Assembly (NCBI RefSeq): GCF_002812485.1
Contig: NZ_CP025003.1
Location: 2,108,001-2,172,000, forward strand
Direction: 5' to 3'
Source: Dickeya fangzhongdai
GTDB taxonomy: Bacteria > Pseudomonadota > Gammaproteobacteria > Enterobacterales > Enterobacteriaceae
Length of the DNA stretch: 64,000 nt
Below are positions 1 to 9,834 of the stretch, in pieces; the first letter of the stretch is position 1; each line of letters starts with the position of its first letter. Both the position numbers and the translations under genes were made by a program. Under the pieces are notes generated by a model. It searched no databases and was not told the origin of the DNA. It saw only the letters and a list, made by a program, of their open reading frames with translations.

Positions 1-238
1 ACACGGCGAGAAGGACCTTACCCGCCCGGCGACGCTGGAGCCGATTTCTGAGCACCAGGTGCGGTTGACCATCAGCGAAGGTCGCTACCATCAGGTAAAA
101 CGCATGTTTGCCGCGGTTGGCAACCATGTCGTGGCATTGCATCGTGAACGCATCGGCGCGATTGCGCTGGATGACGCGCTGGAGCCCGGCGAATATCGGC
201 CGCTGACGCCGGAAGAGGTGGCCAGCATCGGGCAATAG
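1..238 (+). CDS. rsuA: 16S rRNA pseudouridine(516) synthase RsuA, C-terminal part
   Basis: This is the 3' end of a gene that begins before the window. The 78 visible residues include [10 protein letters not shown], the segment [20 protein letters not shown] and LHRERIG. These match the C-terminal half of the RsuA/RluB family catalytic domain and closely match E. coli RsuA. The enzyme isomerises U516 of 16S rRNA to pseudouridine during small-subunit assembly. The stop codon is TAG at 236-238. The catalytic Asp region and the N-terminal S4 domain lie outside the window. The neighbour bcr follows in the same direction, as in E. coli. Confidence 0.93.
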   Translation, partial: HGEKDLTRPATLEPISEHQVRLTISEGRYHQVKRMFAAVGNHVVALHRERIGAIALDDALEPGEYRPLTPEEVASIGQ

Positions 239-337
239 TCGCAAGACCGTCGGCTATCGCTTTGTTCTTTGTTAAGTCCTTTTGTCCGCCGCCGTCAGGT
301 GGCGGGAAACCGTCGTCTACCTGGAGAACCGCTTTTC

Positions 338-1519
338 GTGCAACCACAATCATCCTCGCGCGTCGGTCTGATTTTTATTCTGGGGTTGATATCGATGCTG
401 ATGCCAATCGCCATCGATATGTATTTACCGGCGCTGCCGGTGATCGCAAAAGAGTTTTCGGTCGATCCGGGTCGGGTGCAGATGACCCTCAGCTCCTATG
501 TGCTCGGTTTTGCCATCGGTCAGGTTTTTTACGGCCCGATGTCGGACAGCATCGGCCGTAAGCCGGTTATTCTGGGCGGCGTGCTGATTTTTACTCTGGC
601 CGCTGCCGCCTGCGCGCTGTCGCAAACGGTCGACCAGTTGATTCATATGCGTTTCCTGCACGGCTTGTCGGCCGCGTCGGCCAACGTGGTGATCAACGCG
701 CTGATGCGGGACATGTTTTCGAAGGATGAATTCTCGCGCATGATGTCGTTCGTGATCCTGGTGATGACGGTGGCGCCGCTGCTGGCGCCGATCATCGGCG
801 GCGCATTGCTGTTCTGGCTCAGCTGGCACGCGATCTTTTGGACTATCGCCGCCGCGTCGCTGGTGGCGACAGTGCTGGTGTGGCTGTTTATCCGAGAAAC
901 CCTACCGGCGGAGCGACGGCAGCGTTTCCATTTGCGTACCACGCTGGGGAACTTTTTGCTGTTGGTTCGCCATCGTCGCGTCTTCAGCTATATGTTTGCC
1001 AGCGGACTGTCGTTTTCCGGCATGTTTGCCTTTCTGAGCGCCGGGCCGTTTGTGTATATCGACCTTAATGGCGTGTCGCCCCAGCATTTTGGCTACTATT
1101 TTGCGCTGAACATCGTGTTCCTGTTCCTGATGACATTGCTCAACAGCCGTATCGTGTCGCGTATGGGGGCGATGTTTATGTTCCGGCTGGGGCTGATTAT
1201 CCAGTTTGTGATGGGGATATGGCTGGTGGTGGTCAGCTGCTTCGATTTAGGGTTTATCCCGCTGGTGATCGGCGTCGCGGCATTCGTGGGCTGTGTCGCC
1301 ACGGTGGCGTCCAACGCGATGGCGGTGATTCTCGACGATTTCCCCCATATGGCCGGAACGGCGTCTTCGCTGGCCGGCACCATGCGCTTTGGGTTGGGCT
1401 CGCTGGTAGGAACGTTATTGTCGCTGGCGACGTTCCAGAGCGTATGGCCGATGGTGGGCGCGATGGCGTTCTGCTCGGCAGGCGCATTCGGCTTATTTCT
1501 GTACGCGGGTCGGCGTTAA
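338..1519 (+). CDS. bcr: Bcr/CflA family multidrug efflux MFS transporter
   Basis: This inner-membrane drug:H+ antiporter has 12 predicted hydrophobic segments and belongs to the DHA1 family. In E. coli, Bcr exports bicyclomycin and sulfonamides. The N-terminal stretch [11 protein letters not shown] and the loop 2-3 motif [13 protein letters not shown] are hallmarks of this family, and similarity to E. coli Bcr runs the full length. I chose GTG at 338, about 12 bases after a GGAG at 322-325, because homologues begin just there. An upstream in-frame ATG at 269 would add 23 residues not found in relatives. The gene sits between rsuA and yejG as in E. coli and may be co-transcribed with rsuA. 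Confidence 0.92.
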   Translation: MQPQSSSRVGLIFILGLISMLMPIAIDMYLPALPVIAKEFSVDPGRVQMTLSSYVLGFAIGQVFYGPMSDSIGRKPVILGGVLIFTLAAAACALSQTVDQLIHMRFLHGLSAASANVVINALMRDMFSKDEFSRMMSFVILVMTVAPLLAPIIGGALLFWLSWHAIFWTIAAASLVATVLVWLFIRETLPAERRQRFHLRTTLGNFLLLVRHRRVFSYMFASGLSFSGMFAFLSAGPFVYIDLNGVSPQHFGYYFALNIVFLFLMTLLNSRIVSRMGAMFMFRLGLIIQFVMGIWLVVVSCFDLGFIPLVIGVAAFVGCVATVASNAMAVILDDFPHMAGTASSLAGTMRFGLGSLVGTLLSLATFQSVWPMVGAMAFCSAGAFGLFLYAGRR

Positions 1520-1877
1520 GACGTCTCTTCTGTTCTCCTCTTTCCTGCTTCTGCTGCCGGCAACCCGCCGGCAGCGCCCCGCTTATTGTTCCTAAAATGT
1601 GAAAATATTGAATCGAAAGTGAACGATTTGAAGAAAATGATTGAGATATCGGGAATAAAAGGTTACATATAGCGCAAAACCAGTCAAAATCGTGATCTCG
1701 TTAACGTTTTGAACGGTTACCAATCTGAGCGCCATGCTTCTGGGACGGGCTCATCATGAAAATATGTTGCTTTTTTGTATCCTGATGGTGAGAAAAGAAG
1801 GGTGCATAGCAAAAAATTTTGCTGGGTTATGTTATAATTTTGTGAATTTTAAAGCAGCTTAGCTGAGGAAGACCGCT
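1520..1877. other. Intergenic region between bcr and yejG
   Basis: This 358-base gap has no convincing coding sequence. It contains a GC-rich inverted repeat (1553-1561 with 1567-1575) just after bcr, without a clear T-run. Its right half is AT-rich and carries a good extended -10 promoter motif before yejG. Confidence 0.6.
1830..1838 (+). promoter_or_regulatory. Putative extended -10 promoter for yejG
   Basis: The sequence TGtTATAAT is a perfect extended -10 element, about 40 bases upstream of the GTG start of yejG. No strong -35 hexamer is seen 17 bases upstream, which is usual for extended -10 promoters. The call is based on motif only. Confidence 0.45.
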
Positions 1878-2222
1878 GTGAATACTCTCCAACTTTCGGT
1901 AGTTCATCGCTTGCCGCAAAGTTACCGCTGGTTATCCGGTTTTACTGGCATCAAAGTTGAACCGATTCCGCTTTGCAGCATGGATGACGACAGTTATCTG
2001 ATTGGTTTTAAACTGCTCAGCCACGACGGCGAAGAGGCCCGCCAGATTATGCGCCACCTCAACCAATCACTGGATGATATCCAGCTGCAGTGCGCAATAG
2101 TGGAGTGGGAGGGCGAGCCATGCCTGTTCCTGCATCGCCAGGACGAGAGCGCCGCCATGTGCCGCCTGAAAGACGTCGGCGTGGCGATCGCCGAATCCGT
2201 CTGCGCTCAATATCCTTTCTGA
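1878..2222 (+). CDS. yejG: YejG family protein
   Basis: This is a small cytoplasmic protein of 114 residues, the same length as E. coli YejG, and it is similar throughout (for example LQLSVVHRLPQSYRW near the start and EGEPCLFLHRQDE near residue 80). No catalytic motif or membrane segment is visible, and the molecular role of the family is not firmly established. The GTG start is supported by GAGGAA at 1865-1870. The gene is convergent with the yejFEBA operon, with a hairpin between them. The position beside bcr matches E. coli. Confidence 0.88.
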   Translation: MNTLQLSVVHRLPQSYRWLSGFTGIKVEPIPLCSMDDDSYLIGFKLLSHDGEEARQIMRHLNQSLDDIQLQCAIVEWEGEPCLFLHRQDESAAMCRLKDVGVAIAESVCAQYPF

Positions 2223-2226
2223 AGCG

Positions 2227-2248
2227 GCAGCATCGGTAACGATGCTGC
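2227..2248. terminator. Hairpin between convergent yejG and yejF
   Basis: A perfect 9-bp stem (2227-2235 with 2240-2248) and a 4-base loop lie just after the yejG stop. The T-run is weak on both sides, so this is a probable bidirectional transcription end rather than a strong intrinsic terminator. Confidence 0.5.
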
Positions 2249-2288
2249 TGTAACGCCTTTCCCCATGCTTTCCCGAACGGGCCAATAG

Positions 2289-3881
2289 TCAGGCCGAGAG
2301 TTGCAGCAACTGCCGGGTATAATCCTGCTGTGGATGCTCAAACAGTTGCCGACACTCGCCTTGCTCCACCACTTCGCCATGCCGCAGCACAATAACCTGA
2401 TGACACAATGCACGCACCACGTGCAGATCGTGGCTGATGAACAGGTAGGCCAACTGGTGGGTCTGCTGCAGGGTTTTCAACAGCGTCAGAATCTGCGCCT
2501 GTACCGTGCGATCGAGCGATGAGGTCGGTTCATCAAGAATCAGGAGTTCCGGTTGCAGGATCAACGCCCGGGCGATGGCGATACGCTGGCGCTGACCGCC
2601 GGAAAACTCTGACGGATAGCGATGGCGGCTGTCCGGGTCCAGCCCGACTTCCTGCATGGCCTGGATCACCCGCTGCGTCTGTTCCGCCGGGCTTAACTGG
2701 TGATGCACCCGCAGCCCTTCCGCGATAATCTGTTCTACATTCAGGCGGGGATTCAGCGAACCGTTTGGATCCTGAAACACCACCTGAATGCGACGACGTA
2801 CCGGCAGCATCTGCTTACGGTTAAAATGGTGCAGCGGCTGGCCGTCGAACCAGATCTCGCCACGGCTGCGCAGCAGCCGCAGCAACGCCAGCCCGGTGGT
2901 GCTCTTGCCGGAACCGGATTCGCCCACCAGCCCGATGCTTTCTCCGCGGCGCAGGCTAAAGCTGAGCACTTGCAGCACCGATTTTTCTCCCACGGTACGA
3001 CGTAACAGGCCACGTCGGATGGGGAAGCTGACGCCCAGATCCCGAACATCCAGCAGCGTCGCGGCGGTCTGTTCCAGCGGCAAGGCTTCCCCTGCCGGCT
3101 CGGCATCCAGCAACTGCCGGGTATACGGATGCTGCGGCGCACTGAACAGCTCGCGGGTTTGGTTCTGCTCCACGCAACGTCCGGCCTGCATCACCGCCAC
3201 CCGGTCCGCCAGCCGACGCACAATGTTCAGGTTGTGGGTAATGAACAGCAGCCCCATGTTCAGCTCCTGTTTCAGCTCGTTGAGCAGATCCAGAATTTGC
3301 GCCTGTACGGTGACGTCCAGCGCGGTGGTTGGCTCGTCGGCAATCAGCAGGGCGGGTTGCGTCAGCAATGCCATTGCGATCATCACCCGCTGGCGTTCGC
3401 CGCCGGAAAGCTGGTGGGGAAAGTCCGCCAGTCGCCGCGCCGCCTGACGAATACCGACGCGTTCAAGACAGCCGACGATTTCGCCCCGCGCGGCGTCGTG
3501 GCGCATGCCCCGGTGCAGCGAGAGAACTTCCGCCAATTGCTTTTCGATGGTGTGCAGCGGGTTGAGGGACACCATCGGTTCCTGAAAGATCATGGCAATC
3601 CGGTCGCCGCGAATCTGGCGCAGCCGCTGCTCGCTGGCGTTCAGCAATGATTCGCCGGCAAACAGAATGTCACCGTGCGGGTAGACCACCGGCGGCGAGG
3701 GCAACAAACGCAGCACCGACAGCGCGGTCACGCTTTTGCCTGAGCCGGACTCGCCGACCAGCGCCAGCGTTTCTCCGGCCTCAATGCTCAGCGAGACCTG
3801 ATCGACCACCTGTCGCTGCTGGCCGCCGTTGCGAAACGCAATGCTCAGGTCCCGGATTTCAAGTAAAGGTTGTGCGGACAT
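2289..3881 (-). CDS. yejF: Peptide/microcin C ABC transporter, dual ATP-binding subunit YejF
   Basis: This ATPase has two fused nucleotide-binding domains and powers the YejABEF oligopeptide importer, the inner-membrane route for microcin C in E. coli. Each half has Walker A (GESGSGKS), the signature LSGGERQR or FSGGQRQR, and Walker B ([18 protein letters not shown]), with oligopeptide-type C-terminal tails. I start it at the ATG at 3881 ([12 protein letters not shown]), which matches E. coli YejF. The longer open frame to 3905 adds 8 residues overlapping yejE. The start lies one base after the yejE stop, so translation is probably coupled. It is the last gene of yejABEF. Confidence 0.93.
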   Translation of the reverse strand: MSAQPLLEIRDLSIAFRNGGQQRQVVDQVSLSIEAGETLALVGESGSGKSVTALSVLRLLPSPPVVYPHGDILFAGESLLNASEQRLRQIRGDRIAMIFQEPMVSLNPLHTIEKQLAEVLSLHRGMRHDAARGEIVGCLERVGIRQAARRLADFPHQLSGGERQRVMIAMALLTQPALLIADEPTTALDVTVQAQILDLLNELKQELNMGLLFITHNLNIVRRLADRVAVMQAGRCVEQNQTRELFSAPQHPYTRQLLDAEPAGEALPLEQTAATLLDVRDLGVSFPIRRGLLRRTVGEKSVLQVLSFSLRRGESIGLVGESGSGKSTTGLALLRLLRSRGEIWFDGQPLHHFNRKQMLPVRRRIQVVFQDPNGSLNPRLNVEQIIAEGLRVHHQLSPAEQTQRVIQAMQEVGLDPDSRHRYPSEFSGGQRQRIAIARALILQPELLILDEPTSSLDRTVQAQILTLLKTLQQTHQLAYLFISHDLHVVRALCHQVIVLRHGEVVEQGECRQLFEHPQQDYTRQLLQLSA

Positions 3882-3882
3882 A

Positions 3883-4908
3883 TCAATGCGCCTTGCTAGG
3901 GTCAAAAGCGTCGCGAACCGCTTCGCCGATAAAGATAAGCAGTGACAGTACTACCGCCAGCACCATGAAGACCGTGATGCCAAGCCACGGCGCCTGCAGG
4001 TTGTTTTTCCCTTCCAGCAACAACCCGCCGAGCGAAGCGGACCCCATCGGCAGACCAAAGCCCAGAAAGTCGAGCGAGGTCAGGGTAGTGATGGAGCCGC
4101 AGAGAATGAACGGCAGGTAGGTGAGGGTGGCGACCATGGCGTTGGGCAGCATGCAGCGAAACATGATGGCGCGATCGCTGACGCCCATCGCCTGCGCCGC
4201 GCGGATATAGTCGAAATTGCGGGTACGCAGGAATTCCGCCCGCACTACGCCGACCAGCGCCATCCAGCCAAACAGCACGGTAATGCCCAGCAACCACCAG
4301 AAATTCGGTTGGATCACGCTGGAGAGCAGGATAATCAAGAACAGCGTCGGCATCCCGGACCAGACTTCGATAAGGCGCTGTCCCCACAGGTCCACACGCC
4401 CGCCGTAATACCCCTGAGATGCGCCCACTACGATGCCGATCAGGCTGGACAGCAACGTCAGCGCCAGCCCGAATAGAATGGAAATGCGAAAGCCATACAA
4501 CACCTGCGCCAGCACGTCGCGCCCCTGACTGTCGGTGCCGAGCAGATTCTGGCGCGACGGCGGCGACGGAAACGCGCGTTGGGTGGCGTAGTTGATGGTG
4601 TCGTAGCGGTAGTGAATCAGCGGCCACAGCGTCCAGCCGCTTTGCTCCAGCCGCTGTTCCAGCCAGGGATCGCGATAATCCGCCGGCGTCGCCAACTGGC
4701 CGCCGAAGGTGGTTTCACTGTAATCCACCATAAACGGCGCGTACCACTGCCCCTGGTAGCGCACCAGCAGCGGTCTGTCGTTGGCGACCAGCTCCGAACA
4801 CAGGGTAACGACAAATAACACCAGAAAAATCCACAGCGACCAGTAGCCGCGACGATTAGCGCGAAAGCGCGCCCAACGCGCCTGATTAATGGGGCTTAGA
4901 CGGCTCAT
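3883..4908 (-). CDS. yejE: Peptide/microcin C ABC transporter permease YejE
   Basis: This is an inner-membrane permease of 341 residues in the DppC/OppC class. After a short cytoplasmic tail ([21 protein letters not shown]) there is one N-terminal membrane helix, a large periplasmic loop with the usual Q-rich and W-rich segment, and then five helices. The EAA loop is recognisable near [22 protein letters not shown]. It pairs with YejB to form the channel. Its ATG overlaps the end of yejB by 4 bases, typical of coupled translation. Length and sequence match E. coli YejE closely. Confidence 0.93.
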   Translation of the reverse strand: MSRLSPINQARWARFRANRRGYWSLWIFLVLFVVTLCSELVANDRPLLVRYQGQWYAPFMVDYSETTFGGQLATPADYRDPWLEQRLEQSGWTLWPLIHYRYDTINYATQRAFPSPPSRQNLLGTDSQGRDVLAQVLYGFRISILFGLALTLLSSLIGIVVGASQGYYGGRVDLWGQRLIEVWSGMPTLFLIILLSSVIQPNFWWLLGITVLFGWMALVGVVRAEFLRTRNFDYIRAAQAMGVSDRAIMFRCMLPNAMVATLTYLPFILCGSITTLTSLDFLGFGLPMGSASLGGLLLEGKNNLQAPWLGITVFMVLAVVLSLLIFIGEAVRDAFDPSKAH

Positions 4909-5999
4909 TGGCGCTCCTCGAAATCGATACGCGGGTCAACCAGCGTATAGGTCATGTCGCTGAGAATGTTCAGCAGCAGGCCGATGAGGGTGAAAATGTA
5001 CAGGGTGCCGAACATCACCGGGTAATCGCGCTGCAGGGTGGCGTCGTATCCCAGCAGTCCAAGACCGTTGAGGGAGAACATCACCTCGATCAGCAGCGAG
5101 CCGGTAAAAAACATGCTGATGAACGTGGCGGGGAAACCGGCGATCACCAACAGCATGGCGTTGCGAAATACGTGGCGATAGAGAATTCGTTTTTCATCCA
5201 GCCCTTTGGCGCGGGCGGTGACCACGTACTGCTTGCGGATTTCATCCAGAAACGAGTTTTTGGTCAGCATGGTCAGCGTGGCGAAACCGCCAATCACCAT
5301 CGCCAGCACCGGTAGCGCAATGTGCCACAGATAGTCGATAACCTTGTCAAACCAGGACAGACTGTCAAAATGCGGCGACACCAGCCCGCGCAGCGGGAAC
5401 CAGTCGAGATAACCGCCGCCGGCGAACAGCACGATCAGCAGAATCGCGAACAGGAACGCCGGGATAGCGTAGCCGACGATAATCAGCGTGCTGCTCCAGA
5501 CGTCAAAGGCTGAGCCGTTGCGCACCGCTTTTTTGATGCCGAGCGGAATGGAGACCAGATAAATGATCAGCGTGCTCCACAGCCCGAGGGATATCGATAC
5601 CGGCATACTCTCTTTAATCAGGGCAATGACCGACGAGCCGCGAAACAGGCTGTTGCCGAAGTCAAACCGCACGTAATCCCAGATCAATTTGAAATAGCGT
5701 TCGTGCAGTGGTTTATCGAAGCCGTAACGTTTGGTGATTTCCGCGATGATTTCCGGATCCAGCCCGCGAGCGCCGCGATAGGTGTTTTCCACCGACGGCT
5801 TGCCGCCGCCCGGCCCGCGCGCCAGCCCGCCGCCGTCCCCGCCGGCGCTAAAACCGCTGCCCTGGCCCATTTCAATCGAGGCGATGGCCTGATCGACCGG
5901 GCCGCCCGGCGCGACCTGCACAATAAAAAAGTTGATGGTGATGATTGCCCACAGCGTGGGGATCACCAGCAATAGTCGACGTAACAGGTAAGTTCCCAC
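4905..5999 (-). CDS. yejB: Peptide/microcin C ABC transporter permease YejB
   Basis: This is an inner-membrane permease of 364 residues in the DppB/OppB class. It begins with [20 protein letters not shown] and has the conserved motif [20 protein letters not shown] in the EAA loop. A glycine-rich stretch at roughly residues 45-72, in the first periplasmic loop, is also present in a related form in E. coli YejB. It overlaps yejE by 4 bases and follows yejA after 9 bases, so the four genes form one operon transcribed leftwards. Confidence 0.93.
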   Translation of the reverse strand: MGTYLLRRLLLVIPTLWAIITINFFIVQVAPGGPVDQAIASIEMGQGSGFSAGGDGGGLARGPGGGKPSVENTYRGARGLDPEIIAEITKRYGFDKPLHERYFKLIWDYVRFDFGNSLFRGSSVIALIKESMPVSISLGLWSTLIIYLVSIPLGIKKAVRNGSAFDVWSSTLIIVGYAIPAFLFAILLIVLFAGGGYLDWFPLRGLVSPHFDSLSWFDKVIDYLWHIALPVLAMVIGGFATLTMLTKNSFLDEIRKQYVVTARAKGLDEKRILYRHVFRNAMLLVIAGFPATFISMFFTGSLLIEVMFSLNGLGLLGYDATLQRDYPVMFGTLYIFTLIGLLLNILSDMTYTLVDPRIDFEERQ

Positions 6000-6008
6000 A
6001 TCGGCTCC

Positions 6009-7820
6009 TTATCGACGCGCTGCCGGCAGGGTGGCCGCTTTATCAGCGTCATACCACCAGCTGTCGATACCCAGCGTATAGGCCGGGCGGGTTGCAGGCA
6101 TGGCAAATTTGTTCCAGTAAGCGAAACGGTCGTGATTGGAATACCACATCGGTATGGCGAACTGGTTCCAGGTCAGCACTCTGTCCAGCGCCGGTCCCAG
6201 CGACAATAGCGCCGGTTTGTCGCCCTGATGGCGAATGATGTTGTCGATCAGCTGGTCGATGGCGGCGTCCTGTACCCCCGGCGAGTTATAGGAGGAATTG
6301 ATATAGCCGGAACTCCAACTGATGGCGAGGTCCGAGCTGGGGTAGGGCATCGCCGGGTACAGCTTCGGGATCATGTCGAAATCGCGCTTGCGAAATCGGT
6401 TGTTGAACTGCGGGCTATCGACGCTGCGTACTTCCATGCGGATACCCAGTCGCGCCAGACTATGCTGGAGCGGCAGCACATAGATGGAGTTGGCGGCGCT
6501 CGGCAGCAGCAGTTCGAAACGGAAAGGCTGACCGGTTTGTTTATTCACCAGCACCTGATTTTTCAGTTCCCAACCCGCCTGTTGCAGCAGTTGCAGCGCC
6601 TTAAGCAGGCCGGCGCGGTCGTAACCGCTACCGTCGGAGCCTTCCGGCCGGTATGCCGGGCCGAAGACGTCGGCGGGGATCTTGTCTTTCAGCGGCGTTA
6701 GCCAGGCCAGTTCGTCCGCCGATGGCGTTCCCTGCGCCGCGTACTCGGTGTTCTGGAAAAAGCTGTTGGGGCGCTGATAGCTATTAAAAAACAGCGCCTT
6801 GTTCATCCAGTTGAAGTCAAAGGCCAGCGCCAGCGCCTGACGCACCCGACGATCGCTAAACTGCGGCCGCTGGATGTTAAACACCAGCCAGCGGGTATCC
6901 TGCGCCGCCCGATTGGTTTCATCTTTCTTGCGAATGTAGCCGCGGGCGAAATTGCCGCCTTCGTACTGGGTCGCCCAGTGCTTGGGTGAACCCTCTATGC
7001 GCAGATCAAACGCGCCGGCCTTGAAGGCTTCCAACGCTACGCTGTCGTCCAGATAGTAGTCATAACGCAGTTGGTCGAAGTTGTAGCGGCCGCGATTGAC
7101 CGGCAGGTCGGCAGCCCAGTAGTCGGTCACGCGCGAATAAATCACGTACTGGCCCATGCGGTAATCGGTAATGCGATAGGGGCCGCTGGCCAGCGGCGGG
7201 GTGTTCAGCGGGTCGCTTAGTTTGTGGTCGCGCCAGAATTTCTCCGGCATGACCGGCAAGGTCAGCATCCCCAGCATCTTTTCCTTGTCTGGTTCAGGGA
7301 AAGTAAAGCGGACCGTGTGCGGGGTGACTGCTTTGACTTCGGCGCCTTTGTAGTACAGACGGAACTGCGGCACGCCCTGCGTCATGAACATATTGAAGGT
7401 GAACGCCACGTCGGCGGCGGTAATCGGTGAGCCGTCGTGAAAACGCGCGGCGGGATTCATCTCCACTTCAATCCAGCTGTAATCGCTGGCGTAACGGGCG
7501 GTAAGCGCAATCAACGGGTAGTAACTGGCGGGTTCGTCTTCCGAACTGACGTAAAGGGCGTCGTACAGGCTTTCGGTGCGGGCGGCGGCCAGACCGCGCA
7601 AGGCGAAGCGGTTAAAGTTATCGAAGGTGCCCAGCGCGCTGAGTGTGGCTTTGCCGCCTTTGGGGGCCGATGGATTGGTGTAATCGTAGTGGGTAAAGCC
7701 CTGCCGGTATTTTGGTTCGCCCAGCGTGGCGAACGCATAAGCCTGTTGTGTGGTCGGTTCCGCATAGGCCAGCCAGGTGCAGGCAGACAGCAAAACGGCG
7801 ATAAGTGCACGTGTAAACAT
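6009..7820 (-). CDS. yejA: Peptide/microcin C ABC transporter substrate-binding protein YejA
   Basis: This periplasmic solute-binding protein of 603 residues belongs to the SBP_bac_5 family and is the first gene of yejABEF. The N-terminus (MFTRALIAVLLSACTWLAYAEP) is a signal peptide with probable cleavage after AYA. The interior SAC is not followed by lipoprotein-like sequence. Family blocks include FHDGSPITAADVAFTFN and ALALAFDFNWMNKALFF. In E. coli and relatives this system takes up oligopeptides and microcin C. In E. coli pdeN lies upstream; here the neighbour is mepS. Confidence 0.93.
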   Translation of the reverse strand: MFTRALIAVLLSACTWLAYAEPTTQQAYAFATLGEPKYRQGFTHYDYTNPSAPKGGKATLSALGTFDNFNRFALRGLAAARTESLYDALYVSSEDEPASYYPLIALTARYASDYSWIEVEMNPAARFHDGSPITAADVAFTFNMFMTQGVPQFRLYYKGAEVKAVTPHTVRFTFPEPDKEKMLGMLTLPVMPEKFWRDHKLSDPLNTPPLASGPYRITDYRMGQYVIYSRVTDYWAADLPVNRGRYNFDQLRYDYYLDDSVALEAFKAGAFDLRIEGSPKHWATQYEGGNFARGYIRKKDETNRAAQDTRWLVFNIQRPQFSDRRVRQALALAFDFNWMNKALFFNSYQRPNSFFQNTEYAAQGTPSADELAWLTPLKDKIPADVFGPAYRPEGSDGSGYDRAGLLKALQLLQQAGWELKNQVLVNKQTGQPFRFELLLPSAANSIYVLPLQHSLARLGIRMEVRSVDSPQFNNRFRKRDFDMIPKLYPAMPYPSSDLAISWSSGYINSSYNSPGVQDAAIDQLIDNIIRHQGDKPALLSLGPALDRVLTWNQFAIPMWYSNHDRFAYWNKFAMPATRPAYTLGIDSWWYDADKAATLPAARR

Positions 7821-8003
7821 CGAAATGGCGGACTCCTGATAACCTCATGTTTCTCCGTACGAAAAGCCGGTTTACCGGAGAAAGTGCCTGAAATTCCTGG
7901 CAATCACGATGCCGGACGCTATGGTGTTCTGTTTTATCATGAAATAAGGCGTCAAACCTACTGTTAATCGATCCAAGTTGTTACCGGGAAGGCGAGTGAC
8001 GCA

Positions 8004-8036
8004 ATAAAAAACGCCGCTGTCTGACGAGCGGCGTTT
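8004..8036 (-). terminator. Intrinsic terminator downstream of mepS
   Basis: A perfect stem (AACGCCGCT at 8010-8018 with AGCGGCGTT at 8026-8034) is followed, on the minus strand, by a run of six T. It lies 35 bases past the mepS stop and also separates mepS from the yejA promoter region. Confidence 0.85.
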
Positions 8037-8071
8037 TGAATTTGTTTGGACGACATCAAAGGAAAAGAAAA

Positions 8072-8647
8072 TCAGCTGTGCGAATCCTGCTTCAGCACCC
8101 GCCGCGCTTCGCGGTAACGGGGTTTCCAGTAGTTATCATCCATACTGGAAATGGTCACGCCAATGCTGGTGGACGCGTGGACGAACTGCTGGTTGCCGAT
8201 GTAGATGCCCATGTGGCGGCCGGTAGAGCCGGCATGGAACACAACCAAGTCACCCGGGCGCAGCTTATTGCGCTGGATTTGAACACCAATGTCCTGCTGT
8301 TCATAGCTGGAACGCGGCAAATCCATACCGAACTGTTCACGGAAGGTTCGCTGAACGAAACCGGAGCAATCAATGCCTTTCCGGCTGTCGCCGCCGAGGC
8401 GATAGCGCACGCCTTTCCAACTGGCGTATTGTTCAAGCAACTTGGATTTGACTTCCACGTTGCGAACCATCGCTTCGAATTCATCCTGAGAGGCTTGTAG
8501 TGAAGGGTCACCACCGTTAACCACACGCCTATCAGTTTGATTATTAATGCTGGCAGTATTGTTGGTACAGGCGGAAAGCATCACCGCTACCGCCACGGCA
8601 GGCAGCGCCCGCCAGATATATCTCAGAGTCGGTTGAGATTTGACCAT
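8072..8647 (-). CDS. mepS: Murein DD-endopeptidase MepS (Spr), NlpC/P60 lipoprotein
   Basis: This outer-membrane lipoprotein cleaves D-Ala-mDAP cross-links in peptidoglycan to allow wall expansion. In E. coli it is degraded by NlpI-Prc. The product has 191 residues, with a lipobox LSAC ending at Cys27 and a C-terminal NlpC/P60 domain. The catalytic residues are visible as Cys94 (GIDCSGF), His145 (RHMGIYIG) and His157 (FVHAST). The beginning [11 protein letters not shown] matches E. coli MepS, which fixes the start. It is monocistronic, with its own terminator. The lpxT-mepS order is as in E. coli. Confidence 0.95.
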   Translation of the reverse strand: MVKSQPTLRYIWRALPAVAVAVMLSACTNNTASINNQTDRRVVNGGDPSLQASQDEFEAMVRNVEVKSKLLEQYASWKGVRYRLGGDSRKGIDCSGFVQRTFREQFGMDLPRSSYEQQDIGVQIQRNKLRPGDLVVFHAGSTGRHMGIYIGNQQFVHASTSIGVTISSMDDNYWKPRYREARRVLKQDSHS

Positions 8648-9072
8648 TGTTGTTATGTTCCCTTGATGTCCTTAACGATTCAATCGCTATCGCTGTGTTT
8701 ATGAACGATGTATCTATGCCAAACAAAACGAGTGTCAGACTAAAGCACTACTTTTAATGGGACAATTATCCGTCAATCAAATTGTGCAATGCCGCACATT
8801 ATTATTGGTGTGGCAACAGTTGTTTAACTGGCCGGATGTCTGCCCATAAATCACGGACCTCGGTGACCATACCTTAACGAATATTAGATTGCGAGTTTTT
8901 TTGTTTCTTTTGTTTATACGATTTCGTGATGAAATCTTTTACGCCAGCCCTATAAAAAACTGCGGCGGGAGAGCGGAACGAGAAAACGTGCGCAAAATAA
9001 CCAAAAAAATTGAATGGACGGGCAGGGGTGACCGCAGCGAGGAGAGCGATCGTTTGCTGCGGTCACCACCAG
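8648..9072. other. Intergenic region upstream of mepS
   Basis: This 425-base, mostly AT-rich gap must contain the mepS promoter and the end of lpxT transcription. No convincing open frame was seen. The only clear structure is the hairpin at 9027-9067. Confidence 0.5.
9027..9067 (-). terminator. Long hairpin downstream of lpxT
   Basis: A perfect 12-bp stem (9027-9038 with 9056-9067, GGTGACCGCAGC and its complement) with a 17-base loop starts 5 bases past the lpxT stop. On the minus strand a run of seven T occurs about 20 bases further on, so termination is plausible but not textbook. Confidence 0.55.
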
Positions 9073-9786
9073 TCAGGCTGGCTGACTGAGCGATTTTTTG
9101 CCGGGTAGTAGGCGGTCAATACGGCTAATCAAGGCGTCGCAGGCTGGGGTCAGCAACCACCAGCTTAGTCCCACCAGCACCACCGACAGCGACCCGACGG
9201 CGACATCGGTAAACCAATGTGCGCCGATCATGATACGCGGCGTGGCGAACACCAGCAGAATCAGCATGCTGACGGCAAAGGCGGCACGGCCAAAGTAGCG
9301 CAGCATAAATACGGCGAAGATCATCAGCATCATACCGTGATCGCCGGGGAAACTGTCGCTGGACGCATCTTTGGTGGGAATGCCGGTCAGCTCGCCCACC
9401 CGGTTGATGCCGCTGAAAAAGAGCGTCGGGCTACTGTGCTGCACCGGTATCAGATGCCCCAGTTGATTGAGCACCACCGCGGTCACCAGCATGGCCAGGC
9501 CGATAAGCAGCATCTGACGGCGCGCGTCATGGGAGCGACGCAGATAATAGAACAGATAAAGCAGTCCCATCGCCAGCAGCGCGCAGGCATCAAAGGCGCG
9601 ATTGTTGGTAATCGCCACTAAATGGAGAAACGCGCTGGATGTGGCCAGGCGCTGGTTGAAATAGAAAAACAGCGATGTGTCTATCTCGAACCAGAACCCG
9701 TGCTGTGCTGGTAAATACCAGGAGAAGAACAGAGCAAAACCCAGAAGATTGAAGAATAAAATAAGTAGTGTATTACGCTTTGACAT
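9073..9786 (-). CDS. lpxT: Kdo2-lipid A phosphotransferase LpxT (PAP2 family)
   Basis: This polytopic inner-membrane enzyme moves a phosphate from undecaprenyl pyrophosphate to the 1-phosphate of lipid A on the periplasmic face. That recycles the carrier and affects polymyxin sensitivity. The 237 residues carry the LpxT form of the PAP2 motifs: SFPGDHGM (in place of PSGH) and PRIMIGAHWFTD (SRxxxxxHxxxD type). Five or six hydrophobic helices are visible. The GDHGMM and GAHWFTD blocks are shared with E. coli LpxT, and so is the location beside mepS and zigA. Confidence 0.9.
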   Translation of the reverse strand: MSKRNTLLILFFNLLGFALFFSWYLPAQHGFWFEIDTSLFFYFNQRLATSSAFLHLVAITNNRAFDACALLAMGLLYLFYYLRRSHDARRQMLLIGLAMLVTAVVLNQLGHLIPVQHSSPTLFFSGINRVGELTGIPTKDASSDSFPGDHGMMLMIFAVFMLRYFGRAAFAVSMLILLVFATPRIMIGAHWFTDVAVGSLSVVLVGLSWWLLTPACDALISRIDRLLPGKKSLSQPA

Positions 9787-9834
9787 ACATCCTGACTCAC
9801 TGTCAAATTTGTCCAGGCGTGTAACTTACACCGC